The position numbers and the translations under genes are program-made. A model generated the notes under the pieces. That model was not told where the DNA came from, did no database searches, and saw only the letters and a program-made list of their open reading frames with translations. A DNA stretch of 64,000 bases. Origin: Amycolatopsis thermophila. GTDB taxonomy: Bacteria > Actinomycetota > Actinomycetes > Mycobacteriales > Pseudonocardiaceae. Position 1 is the stretch's first letter. Every line of letters starts with the position of its first letter. The stretch is from assembly GCF_030814215.1 (NCBI RefSeq), contig NZ_JAUSUT010000001.1:4588001-4652000 (forward strand), in the 5' to 3' direction. Below, piece after piece: positions 45,945-53,352 of this stretch.

Positions 45945-46072
45945 CGCCTGCTCACCCTCCGAACGTCGTGGTGTCCGTTCCCGGCGGGCCGGCGGGCGGC
46001 ACAACAGAATCCCGTTCGGTTTTGCGGCGACGTCGACCCGTCAGCCAGTTAAGCGCGCGCTCAGTCGGGCGG

Positions 46073-46618
46073 TCAAGCCCCGGCCGGTTCGGCCAGGTCG
46101 CCGGGCCTGATGCGGTAGACCTGCAGCCGCAGGTCGTAGTACTTGCTGGTCTCGCCGACCCACTGCATGCCCAGCCGCTTGGCCGTCGCGATCGCCCGAA
46201 TGTTGTTCGGCCGCGCGACCGCGAACAGCTCGTCGGCGTCCTGCGTGAACGCCCACTCGATGAGCGCCTTGCTGCCCTCGGTGGCGTACCCGTGGCCCCA
46301 GGCGTCCGGGTGCAGCTGCCAGCTGAGCTCGAGGTCCTCGTCGAACGGCGGCAGCAGCCGGATGCCCAGGCCGCCGATCACCCGCCCGTCCTCGCGGCGC
46401 TCCATCGCCCACCGCCCGCGCGGTGGCGGCAGCTTGGGCTGCGCCTCGTGCCAGGCCTGCAGGACGGCGCGCATCGCGGCGACATCGCCGACCCGGTCCA
46501 TCGCCGGGGTCAGCCAGTGCGTGACCTCTTCCGCGCCGTAGATCGCCAGCGCGGCCTCCGCGTCGTCGACCGTCCAGTCACGGATGACCAGCCGGTCGGT
46601 GATCAGGGGCGACTCCAT
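46073..46618 (-). CDS. GNAT family N-acetyltransferase (RimJ/RimL type)
   Basis: 181 aa. TDRLVIRDWTVDDAEAALAIY, GGLGIRLLPPFDEDLELSWQLHPDAWGHGYATEGSKALIEWAF (acetyl-CoA loop region, GHGYATEG), ELFAVARPNNIRAIATAKRLGMQWVGET as in Acetyltransf_3. ATG 46618 overlaps the 3' end of the upstream gene by 41 bp. Substrate unknown. Confidence 0.9.
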   Translation of the reverse strand: MESPLITDRLVIRDWTVDDAEAALAIYGAEEVTHWLTPAMDRVGDVAAMRAVLQAWHEAQPKLPPPRGRWAMERREDGRVIGGLGIRLLPPFDEDLELSWQLHPDAWGHGYATEGSKALIEWAFTQDADELFAVARPNNIRAIATAKRLGMQWVGETSKYYDLRLQVYRIRPGDLAEPAGA

Positions 46619-47030
46619 GGGTAAACGCTACGGGAAGGACGGCCGGCGCGGCAGCCGTGAGCGGCAGATGCGCCCAGAGGGCCGCATGGTCCCCGTCGCC
46701 GCTGCGGCCCCACAGGGCCGCGCAGGTCGTCAGGACGTGCAGACCGGTGCCGAAGCCGGTGCCGGTGTCCGGCAGCTGGATGCCGGGCGCGGCGAGGGAG
46801 ATCCGCAGCCAGTCCGAGCGGGAGCCCTCGCGCAGGAGGCGGATCGTGGCCGGCACGCGGCCCTGGTCGTAGGCCGTGCTGGCCAGTGCGTCGACCACGA
46901 GCAGGGCGTCGGTGATGGTCTCGACGCTGCAACCGGTCAGGAACGCCGCCGCAGACTCGCGCAGGGCGCGGATGTCGGTGGGCTGGGACAACACCCGTTG
47001 CAGGGCGTTGTCCATCCAGAAGTCGGTCAC
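46578..47030 (-). CDS. HATPase-fold anti-sigma-like protein
   Basis: 150 aa, GTG 47030 preceded by GGAAGGAG. The pattern RALRESAAAFLTGCSVETITDALLVVDALASTAYDQGRVPATIRLL resembles the N-box helix of RsbW-type HATPases (usually ELVTNAVRHA); here the Asn is altered (VDALAST), and TGTGFGTGLHVLTTCAALWG stands for the G2 loop (GxGLxxV). Function as an ATP-dependent kinase is doubtful because of the altered N box. Overlaps the GNAT gene by 41 bp in another frame. Confidence 0.6.
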   Translation of the reverse strand: MTDFWMDNALQRVLSQPTDIRALRESAAAFLTGCSVETITDALLVVDALASTAYDQGRVPATIRLLREGSRSDWLRISLAAPGIQLPDTGTGFGTGLHVLTTCAALWGRSGDGDHAALWAHLPLTAAAPAVLPVAFTHGVAPDHRPAGHP

Positions 47031-47143
47031 GCGCGGGCTCCTTCCGCTGTCTGCTCAACGGTCGGGACGGGCTACCCAGCCGAGCGGGACGCAAACCGGG
47101 CGAGCGTGTGACGGTGATCGCAATACGGGGCGTTCCCGCGTGA

Positions 47144-47587
47144 TCACCCGCCCGCGGTGTGGTGGCGGAGCACCCGGCCCAGCAGGGCGGTCAGCTGGTC
47201 CCGCTCGGCGGCCGTCAGCGGGGCGAGCAGGTCGTCCTGGACGCGGGTGATCTCCTTGTCCAGCCGCTTGAGCTGGCGCCGGCCCGCCGCGGTGATGGTG
47301 ACGACGTTGCGCCGCCGGTCCGCGGGATCGGGCTCGCGGCTCACCAGGCCGCGCTCGGCGAGCTCGTTGATCGTCGCCACCAGGTCGGACAGGTGGATCG
47401 CGCTGCGCCGCCCCAGCGTGGCCTGGCTCGCCGGGCCGGACTCCTCCAAGGCGGCCAGCAGCCGGTAGTGGTAGCCGCGGGCGCCGGCCTCGGCGAGGCC
47501 TTCGCTGACGAGGCGGTGCGCGTGGTGGGCGGTCTGGGTGATCAGCCAGCTGGGCAGGGTCCGCAGGCGCTCCGGGGCGGTGTCCAT
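47144..47587 (-). CDS. MarR family transcriptional regulator
   Basis: 147 aa. LPSWLITQTAHHAHRLVSEGLAEAG, wHTH at about residues 50-100 (SQATLGRRSAIHLSDLVATINELAERGLVSREPDPADRRRNVVTITAAG), and the C-terminal dimer helix. ATG 47587 selected: the much longer frame upstream is antisense to the epoxide hydrolase. Divergent from the hydrolase, with operator sites in the 75-bp gap. Confidence 0.9.
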   Translation of the reverse strand: MDTAPERLRTLPSWLITQTAHHAHRLVSEGLAEAGARGYHYRLLAALEESGPASQATLGRRSAIHLSDLVATINELAERGLVSREPDPADRRRNVVTITAAGRRQLKRLDKEITRVQDDLLAPLTAAERDQLTALLGRVLRHHTAGG

Positions 47588-47625
47588 GCGCGGAGTGTAG
47601 CCGAACCGTTCGTCGTCCGAATCAT

Positions 47626-47656
47626 TTGACGGACTAACGTTAGTCGGACTAACGTT
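47626..47656 (+). promoter_or_regulatory. Leaderless epoxide-hydrolase promoter with overlapping MarR operator
   Basis: TTGACG (47626-47631), 18 bp, TAACGT (47650-47655); ATG 47663 lies at about +1. A perfect 14-bp palindrome GACTAACGTTAGTC (47632-47645) fills the spacer, and GACTAACGTT is repeated at 47647-47656. Confidence 0.65.
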
Positions 47657-47662
47657 GCGGGC

Positions 47663-48748
47663 ATGACTGGGAAACCGTTCCGCATCGACATCCCGCAGGC
47701 CGCGCTCGACGACCTGGCCGCCCGGCTGGATCGCGTCCGCTGGCCCGACGAGCTGCCCGGCGCGGGCTGGGAGTACGGCATCCCGCTCGCCCGCGTCCGC
47801 GAGCTGGCCGGGCGCTGGCGTCACGGCTACGACTGGCGCGCGCAGGAGGCGGCGCTGAACGCCCTGCCGCAGTTCGTCGACGAGATCGACGGGCAGACCG
47901 TGCACTACGTGCACGTGCGGTCGCCGGCGGCGGACGCCCTGCCGCTGATCCTGACCCACGGCTGGCCCGGCTCGTTCACCGAGTTCCTGGACGTGATCGA
48001 GCCCCTGTCGCGGGAGTTCCACCTGGTGATCCCGTCGATCCCCGGGTTCGGGTTCTCCGGCCCGACCCGGGACCGGGGCTGGGACACCACCCGGGTGGCG
48101 CGCGCGTGGGCGGAACTGATGCGGCGCCTGGGATACCGGCGCTACGGCGCCCAGGGCGGCGACTGGGGATCGGGGATCTCGACCGCACTGGCCGCGGTCG
48201 CCCCGGACCAGGTGGCCGGGGTGCACCTGAACTACCTGCCCACCCCACCGCCGCCGGGCGGGATCACCGGACTGTCCGCAGAGGACGAACGGCGGCTGGC
48301 CCACACCACGGCGTACGCCGCGAACCGGCCGGGCTACCAGGTCCTGCACATGACCACACCCCAGACGCTCGCCTACGCCCTCACCGATTCCGCGGTCGGC
48401 CAGCTCGCCTGGATCGCCGAGCGGTTCGCGAGGTGGACGGACCCGGCGTCGCGAATCCCCGACGACCGGCTGCTGACCGACGTGATGCTGTACTGGCTCA
48501 CCGGCACGGCGGGATCGTCGGCGCGGCTGGCGAAGGAGAGCTCCTACGGCGGGCGGCCGCCGTGCCCGGCGCCGGTCGGGGTGGCGGTGTTCGCGCACGA
48601 CATCACCCTGTCCGTGCGCCCGGTCGCCGAGCGGCTGTTCGACATCCGGCACTGGAGCGAGTTCGACCGGGGCGGCCACTTCGCGGCGATGGAGGTGCCG
48701 GAGCTGTTCGCCGGAGATGTCCGGAAGTTCTTCGGTTCGCTGGCATAA
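47663..48748 (+). CDS. Epoxide hydrolase (EHN family)
   Basis: 361 aa alpha/beta hydrolase with the N-terminal EHN domain (PFRIDIPQAALDDLAARLDRVRWPDELP, GWEYGIPLARVRELAGRWRHGYDW) as in microsomal-type epoxide hydrolases. HGWPGSFTEFLDVI (oxyanion HGWP), GAQGGDWGSGISTALA (nucleophile Asp in GGDWG), and HWSEFDRGGHFAAMEVPELF with the catalytic His. Probably controlled by the divergent MarR regulator, which may sense an epoxide or aromatic acid. Confidence 0.92.
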   Translation: MTGKPFRIDIPQAALDDLAARLDRVRWPDELPGAGWEYGIPLARVRELAGRWRHGYDWRAQEAALNALPQFVDEIDGQTVHYVHVRSPAADALPLILTHGWPGSFTEFLDVIEPLSREFHLVIPSIPGFGFSGPTRDRGWDTTRVARAWAELMRRLGYRRYGAQGGDWGSGISTALAAVAPDQVAGVHLNYLPTPPPPGGITGLSAEDERRLAHTTAYAANRPGYQVLHMTTPQTLAYALTDSAVGQLAWIAERFARWTDPASRIPDDRLLTDVMLYWLTGTAGSSARLAKESSYGGRPPCPAPVGVAVFAHDITLSVRPVAERLFDIRHWSEFDRGGHFAAMEVPELFAGDVRKFFGSLA

Positions 48749-48757
48749 TCGTGCCTC

Positions 48758-49783
48758 GTGTTGTCGGCGAGCGAGCTGGACGCGCTGGCCGCGTGGATGG
48801 ACGCGCGGGGGTTGCCGGGCGGGCCGGTCGAGGACCTGGCGCCGATCGCGGGCGGCACGCAGAACCGGATGTTCTCCTTCCGCCGAGGTGGCCGGGCGTA
48901 CGTGTTGCGCAGCGGGCCCCGGCACCGGCGGGCGGGCAGCAACGACGCGTTGCGGCGGGAGATGCGGGTGCTGGACGCGCTGTCCGGCACGGCGGTCCCG
49001 CATCCGGCGCTGATCGCGGCGTGCCCGGAGGAGACCGTGTGGCCGGGCGCGGTGTTCTACCTGATGGAGCCGGTGGACGGGTTCAACGCGACGGTCGAGC
49101 TGCCCGAGCCGCACGCGTCCCGGCCCGGCCTGCGGCACGCGATGGGCCTGGCGATGGCGGATGCGCTCGCGGCGCTGGGCGCGGTCGACCACGAGGCGGT
49201 CGGGCTCGGCGATTTCGGGCGCCCGCACGGGTTCCTGGACCGGCAGGTGCCGCGGTGGCTGGCCGAACTGGACTCCTACCGCGGGTCCTATCCGGGGCCG
49301 GAGCTGCCCGGTGTGGAGGCGGTCGCGGAGTGGCTGGGCGCGTGCGTCCCGCGGCGGTGGTCACCGGGGATCCTGCACGGCGACTTCCACCTGGCGAACG
49401 TGATGTTCTCGCGCGCGGACGCCACGGTGGCGGCGATCGTGGACTGGGAGATGAGCACGATCGGCGACCCGCTGCTCGACCTGGGGTGGCTGCTGGCCAC
49501 CTGGCCCGGCACCCGGGGCGCGCTCGGGTGGCAGGGCCTGGCGACGGCCGCCGGCCTCGCCGGCGAGGACGAGATCATCGCCCGCTACGCGGCCCGGTCG
49601 GAACGGGACCTGTCGGCGATCGACTGGTACGTGGTGCTGGCGTGCTTCAAGCTGGGGATCATCCTGGAGGGCACGCACGCGCGGGCGTGGGCGGGCAAGG
49701 CGCCCCACGAGACCGGCCGGCGCCTGCACACCGCCGCGGTGGGGCTGTTCGAGCAGGCGCTGGATCGCATCGCCGCGGCGTGA
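48758..49783 (+). CDS. Phosphotransferase, APH family (acyl-CoA dehydrogenase-associated type)
   Basis: 341 aa, GTG 48758. Kinase-like fold: PIAGGTQNRMFSFRRGGRAYVLRSGP, ILHGDFHLANVMF (HxDxxxxN catalytic loop), AAIVDWEMSTIGDPLLDLGWLLA (DWE metal motif). This subgroup (ACAD10-like / FadE36-like) is usually found near fatty acid genes; substrate unknown. The 3' end is duplicated downstream (see repeat). Confidence 0.9.
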   Translation: MLSASELDALAAWMDARGLPGGPVEDLAPIAGGTQNRMFSFRRGGRAYVLRSGPRHRRAGSNDALRREMRVLDALSGTAVPHPALIAACPEETVWPGAVFYLMEPVDGFNATVELPEPHASRPGLRHAMGLAMADALAALGAVDHEAVGLGDFGRPHGFLDRQVPRWLAELDSYRGSYPGPELPGVEAVAEWLGACVPRRWSPGILHGDFHLANVMFSRADATVAAIVDWEMSTIGDPLLDLGWLLATWPGTRGALGWQGLATAAGLAGEDEIIARYAARSERDLSAIDWYVVLACFKLGIILEGTHARAWAGKAPHETGRRLHTAAVGLFEQALDRIAAA

Positions 49784-49993
49784 CGGCGGGGCTGGTGCGT
49801 GGTGGGGTGCCCCGGTGAGTGCCCGGTGAGCGGCGGCTGCGCGCTTCGGTAGTGGGTGTTCGAGCAGGCGCTGGATCGCATCGCCGCGGCGTGACGGCGG
49901 GGCTGGTGCGTGGTGGGGCGCCCCGGTGAGCGTGCCCGGCGGCGGTGGCTGCGCGCTGCGGTGGTGGGGTGTTCCGGCAGGTGCCCGATCGCA
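49746..49993 (+). repeat. 111-bp tandem repeat formed from the 3' end of the phosphotransferase gene
   Basis: A unit starting TGTTCGAGCAGGCGCTGGAT occurs at 49746 and again at 49857 (period 111), near-identical for about 60 bp and recognisable throughout; a third, worn start is at about 49970 (TGTTCCGGCAGGTGCCCGAT). Copy 1 holds the last 12 codons and stop of the gene; the extra copies are untranslated. Confidence 0.88.
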
Positions 49994-50024
49994 TCGCTGC
50001 GCGTAGCCGCGGCGGCGTGCGCGA

Positions 50025-50525
50025 TCAGGGCACCACGGTCACCGGCCAGAGACCGGCTCGCACCAGGCGGTTCGCCACGGAGCCGACTATGCGGTGCCCC
50101 CGGCTCTCCGACGCGCCCACCACGACGAGGTCCGCGTGCAGCTCCACCGCCGCCCGGCGCAGTTCCGCGAACGCGTCGCCCCGGCGGACGATGAACGTGA
50201 TCGGCATCCGCGCCTCGTCGGCCAGTGCGCGGATCGGCTTGCGCATCTCCTCGATCGTCGCCTCGTAGGCCTCCTCCTGGGCGGCCGCGAGGTAGCCGGT
50301 CGCCATGCCCGTCCACGCCGCCGGCGCCAGCACGTACACGACCACCAGCCGCGACCGCTGCCGTCGCGCGAGCCCGGCCGCGTAGGCACCCGCCCGCGAC
50401 GCGGCGGGGGAGCCGTCCACCCCCGCCAGCACCACGTGCGGTCCGTCGGTGCCCCGCTCGAACGGCCCCGGCGACCACGCCGGGCCGTACTCCTCCACCA
50501 GCTGCTCCGCACCCACGGTCCGCAT
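50025..50525 (-). CDS. Universal stress protein, single UspA domain
   Basis: 166 aa. VVLAGVDGSPAASRAGAYAAGLARRQ (first strand with Asp-Gly-Ser), VVYVLAP, DLVVVGASESRGHRIVGSVANRLVRAGLWPVTVVP (ATP-binding GxxxxxxxxxGS-like loop). ATG 50525 chosen (MRTVGAEQLVEEYG) because the longer frame crosses the threonine dehydratase start region. USP proteins bind ATP or act in stress; role here unknown. Divergent from the dehydratase gene. Confidence 0.85.
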   Translation of the reverse strand: MRTVGAEQLVEEYGPAWSPGPFERGTDGPHVVLAGVDGSPAASRAGAYAAGLARRQRSRLVVVYVLAPAAWTGMATGYLAAAQEEAYEATIEEMRKPIRALADEARMPITFIVRRGDAFAELRRAAVELHADLVVVGASESRGHRIVGSVANRLVRAGLWPVTVVP

Positions 50526-50609
50526 TATCGGGCACCGGCCGCGCCGGGTGCGGGTGCCCGGCACCACTTTGGTACGAATGACGTCTACGCCGACAGGAGG
50601 AACGAAGTC

Positions 50610-51869
50610 GTGGGTAACGGGTCCAGCCCGGTGCGGGCGGCCGACGTGGCGATGGCTGCCGCCCGGTTCGCCGGGGTGATCCAGCCGACACCTCTGCACC
50701 GCAACGAACGGCTTTCGCAGCGGCACGGCGTCGACGTCTGGCTCAAGCGCGAAGACCTCAGCGCCGTCCGCTCCTACAAGGGGCGTGGCGCGTACAACCT
50801 CGTGAGCCAGCTCTCACCCGAGGAACGCGCCCGTGGTGTCGTGTGCGCCAGCGCCGGCAACCACGCGCAGGGTGTTGCGTTCGCCTCCGCCGCGCTCGGC
50901 GTCCTCGCCCGCGTCTACCTGCCGCGCACCACCCCGCGGCAGAAGCGGGACCGGGTCGCGCGCCTGGGCGGCGAGCACGTCCAGATCGTGGTGCACGGCG
51001 ACACCTACGACGACGCGGCCGCCGCGGCCCAGCAGTACGCCACGAGCACCGGCACCACGTTGATCCCGGCGTTCGACGACCCGCGCACCATCGCCGGGCA
51101 GGGCACGGTCGTCAAGGAGGCCATCGAGCAGCTGGGCCGCGCGCCCGACGCGGTGGTGGTGCCCGTCGGCGGCGGCGGCCTGCTCGCCGGGACGATCGCC
51201 TGGCTGCGCGAGACCCACCCCGAGGTGCGGGTGATCGGCGCCGAGCCGCAGGGCGCGGCCAGCATGGCCCTCGCGCTCGAACACGGCGGGCCGGTCGCGA
51301 TGGACACCGTCGACCCGTTCGTCGACGGCGCCGCCGTCCGCCTGGTCGGGGAGCACACCTACGCGCTGGCCGCCGAGCGCCGGCCGGACATGGTGGCCGT
51401 GCCCGAGGGCAAGATCTGCGTCGAAATGCTCGACCTGTACCAGTCCGACGGCGTCATCGCCGAACCCGCGGGCGCGCTCTCACCGGCCGCGCTCGGGCCG
51501 GACCTCGGTCTCGAGCCCGGCTCGACGGTGCTGTGCATCGTCTCCGGCGGCAACAACGACGTCAGCCGCTACGCCGAGGTCGTCGAGCGCGCGCTGATCT
51601 TCGAGGGGCGCAAGCACTACTTCCTCGTCGAGTTCCCGCAGGAGCCCGGGGCGCTGCGGCGCTTCCTCGACGACGTCCTCGGCCCCGACGACGACATCAC
51701 CCTCTTCGAGTACGTCAAGCGCAACAACCGCGAGACGGGCCCCGCGCTCGTCGGCATCGAGCTCGGCGCGCCGGAGAACCTCGAGCCGATGATGAAGCGC
51801 ATGTCCGCGGGTCCGCACCGCATCGAACGGGTGCCGCCGGACAGCCCGCTGTTCACGTTCCTGGTGTGA
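50610..51869 (+). CDS. ilvA: Threonine dehydratase (biosynthetic type)
   Basis: 419 aa PLP enzyme, threonine to 2-oxobutanoate for isoleucine synthesis. VWLKREDLSAVRSYKGRGA with the PLP Lys (SYKGRGA), CASAGNHAQGVA, VPVGGGGLLAG (phosphate loop), GAEPQGAASM, IAEPAGALSPAA, CIVSGGNNDVSRY, and a C-terminal ACT-like domain (FLVEFPQEPGALRRFLDDVLGPDDDITLFEYVKRNN). GTG 50610 with AGGAGG upstream. One ACT-like domain as in actinobacterial IlvA. Confidence 0.92.
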   Translation: MGNGSSPVRAADVAMAAARFAGVIQPTPLHRNERLSQRHGVDVWLKREDLSAVRSYKGRGAYNLVSQLSPEERARGVVCASAGNHAQGVAFASAALGVLARVYLPRTTPRQKRDRVARLGGEHVQIVVHGDTYDDAAAAAQQYATSTGTTLIPAFDDPRTIAGQGTVVKEAIEQLGRAPDAVVVPVGGGGLLAGTIAWLRETHPEVRVIGAEPQGAASMALALEHGGPVAMDTVDPFVDGAAVRLVGEHTYALAAERRPDMVAVPEGKICVEMLDLYQSDGVIAEPAGALSPAALGPDLGLEPGSTVLCIVSGGNNDVSRYAEVVERALIFEGRKHYFLVEFPQEPGALRRFLDDVLGPDDDITLFEYVKRNNRETGPALVGIELGAPENLEPMMKRMSAGPHRIERVPPDSPLFTFLV

Positions 51870-52049
51870 CGGGCGTCGAGATGGCGTGTTCGGCCGCCGG
51901 GGAGGGGAAGAAGGCCGGCTGCGCAAGGCCGTGCCGGCGGACCAGCTGTCCGATGTGGACATAGAGATGGCGGCGGACCTGACCTGGGCCCGGTCACAGC
52001 CCGGTCCTCGGCTTCCCGCGCATCCCACCGCCCGCCGCCGCGGGGGAGG

Positions 52050-52679
52050 TCAGCGCTTGGCGGCCACCGCCTGCTCGAAGAAGTCCGCGAGCTGCCTGCC
52101 GTAGGTGTCCAGGTCCAGGGAGGGGTCCTCGTCGTGGGCCTGGACCGCGCCGTCGATGCTCTGGGCGATCGTGCGGGCCGCGACGTCGGGCGCGAACTCC
52201 CCGAACGCCCCTTCCCGTTGTCCCTGGATCAGCAGCCGCTCGATGCGGCCGATCCGGAAACCGCGCAGCAGCGGCCCGGCGACCGGCCAGCCGTCCGCGT
52301 CGTCGGCGTTCGCGGCCACCTCGCGCAGCACCCGCACGCACTCGGGGTGGTCGCGGACGAACGTGACCTCCGTTTCGATCAACGCGCGCAGCATCCCGGC
52401 GCGGTCGGTGGTGCCGCCGGCCCGCTCCTCCAGGTAGCGGTCCCGGATGCTCATCGCGGTCGTCACGACGGCCTGGATCAGCGCGGCCTTCGTGCCGAAG
52501 TGGTAGCCGATCAGGCGCGTGCTGCTCAGCCCGGCCCGCTCCTTGATCCGCGCGTACGACGTCCGCCGGTACCCCAGCTCAGCCATCGTCGCCATCGTCG
52601 CGGCGATGATCTGCGCTCGCCGCGCCTCTTCCGCGGGACTGAGCCCGAGGTCCGGCTGCACATCCTTGATTACTTGCAT
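52050..52679 (-). CDS. TetR family transcriptional regulator
   Basis: 209 aa, ATG 52679 (MQVIKDVQPDLGLS). HTH at about residues 35-62: RRTSYARIKERAGLSSTRLIGYHFGTKAALI. The start codon lies within a long palindrome that is the probable autoregulatory operator; the promoter TTGCGG-17-TAATTT places the ATG at +1, so a leaderless mRNA is expected. The longer reading frame upstream is the neighbouring tetR gene in another frame. Confidence 0.9.
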   Translation of the reverse strand: MQVIKDVQPDLGLSPAEEARRAQIIAATMATMAELGYRRTSYARIKERAGLSSTRLIGYHFGTKAALIQAVVTTAMSIRDRYLEERAGGTTDRAGMLRALIETEVTFVRDHPECVRVLREVAANADDADGWPVAGPLLRGFRIGRIERLLIQGQREGAFGEFAPDVAARTIAQSIDGAVQAHDEDPSLDLDTYGRQLADFFEQAVAAKR

Positions 52680-52705
52680 GAGTAACAAATTACTCACGCA
52701 GGTAA
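52670..52705. promoter_or_regulatory. 36-bp near-perfect palindrome covering the tetR start
   Basis: TTACTTGCATGAGTAA (52670-52685), CAAA, TTACTCACGCAGGTAA (52690-52705): 16-bp arms with two mismatches. It overlaps the predicted -10 (TAATTT on minus) and the ATG at 52679, so bound repressor would block initiation. Long site could hold two TetR dimers. Confidence 0.75.
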
Positions 52706-52720
52706 CGGGCCGCAACCGCC

Positions 52721-53272
52721 TTACTTGAGCAGTGCGTCCACCAGTTCCTCGGTCCAGCTGGGATCCGCGGGCTGACCTGCGAAGATCGCCCGGTAGTAGA
52801 GCGGCCCGAGCAGGACGTCCGCCGCGTGCGCGGTCTCCGGGGCGGTGCCGCCGCGCGCGCGTTCCCGGTCGAGGATGGCGGTGAGCTGCGCGTGCCGGTC
52901 GGCCGTGCAGGCGCACCCGCCCTGCGGGCCGGATCCGATGGCGGCGCGCATCACCGCCAGGACGTCGGGGTCGGCGAGGTCGGTCGCCACGTCGCGCGCC
53001 CACCGGCGCAGGTCCTCGCGCAGCGAACCGGTGTCCGGCACCACGATGTCGCCGCTGAACCGGCTGCTCGCGACGTCGGCCATCAGGTCCGCGACCGTTC
53101 CCCATTTCCGGTACAGGGTCGTCGGGTGGACGCCGGCACGGCCGGCGATCAGGGGCAGCGTCATCGTCTCGGCCGGGTTGCCGGCGAGGAACTCCTGGAC
53201 GGCGCGGTGCACGGCGGCGCGCACCCGTGCGGAGCGGCCACCGGGCCGGGCTGTGCTTGTCGCGACGGGCAT
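52721..53272 (-). CDS. TetR family transcriptional regulator, TetR_C_16-like
   Basis: 183 aa. VHRAVQEFLAGNPAETMTLPLIAGRAGVHPTTLYRKWGTVADLMADV is the HTH (recognition RAGVHPTTLYRKW). C-terminal VLLGPLYYRAIFAGQP as in TetR_C_11-type regulators. A Cys-rich stretch GGCACTAD (about 118-125) is unusual. Divergent from the MFS exporter at 53353, with two direct copies of a palindromic site between. Confidence 0.9.
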   Translation of the reverse strand: MPVATSTARPGGRSARVRAAVHRAVQEFLAGNPAETMTLPLIAGRAGVHPTTLYRKWGTVADLMADVASSRFSGDIVVPDTGSLREDLRRWARDVATDLADPDVLAVMRAAIGSGPQGGCACTADRHAQLTAILDRERARGGTAPETAHAADVLLGPLYYRAIFAGQPADPSWTEELVDALLK

Positions 53273-53284
53273 GCCACAAATTAT

Positions 53285-53337
53285 CGCATCGATCGTTGCG
53301 TTTGCGCTATGGTCGACCTAACGCATCGATCATTGCT
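53285..53337. promoter_or_regulatory. Two operator copies between tetR and the MFS gene
   Basis: CGCATCGATCGTTGCG (53285-53300) and CGCATCGATCATTGC (53322-53336): the same imperfect palindrome twice, 37 bp apart, flanking the probable divergent promoters; the second ends 17 bp before ATG 53353. Confidence 0.7.
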
Positions 53338-53352
53338 TTTTGAGGAGTGTTG

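Noticed and set aside
51886-52104. 72-codon plus frame (GTG 51886) with LRKAVPADQLSDVDIEMAADL
   Set aside because: The first 40 residues look protein-like but then run antisense into tetR; perhaps a truncated gene start, too weak to list.
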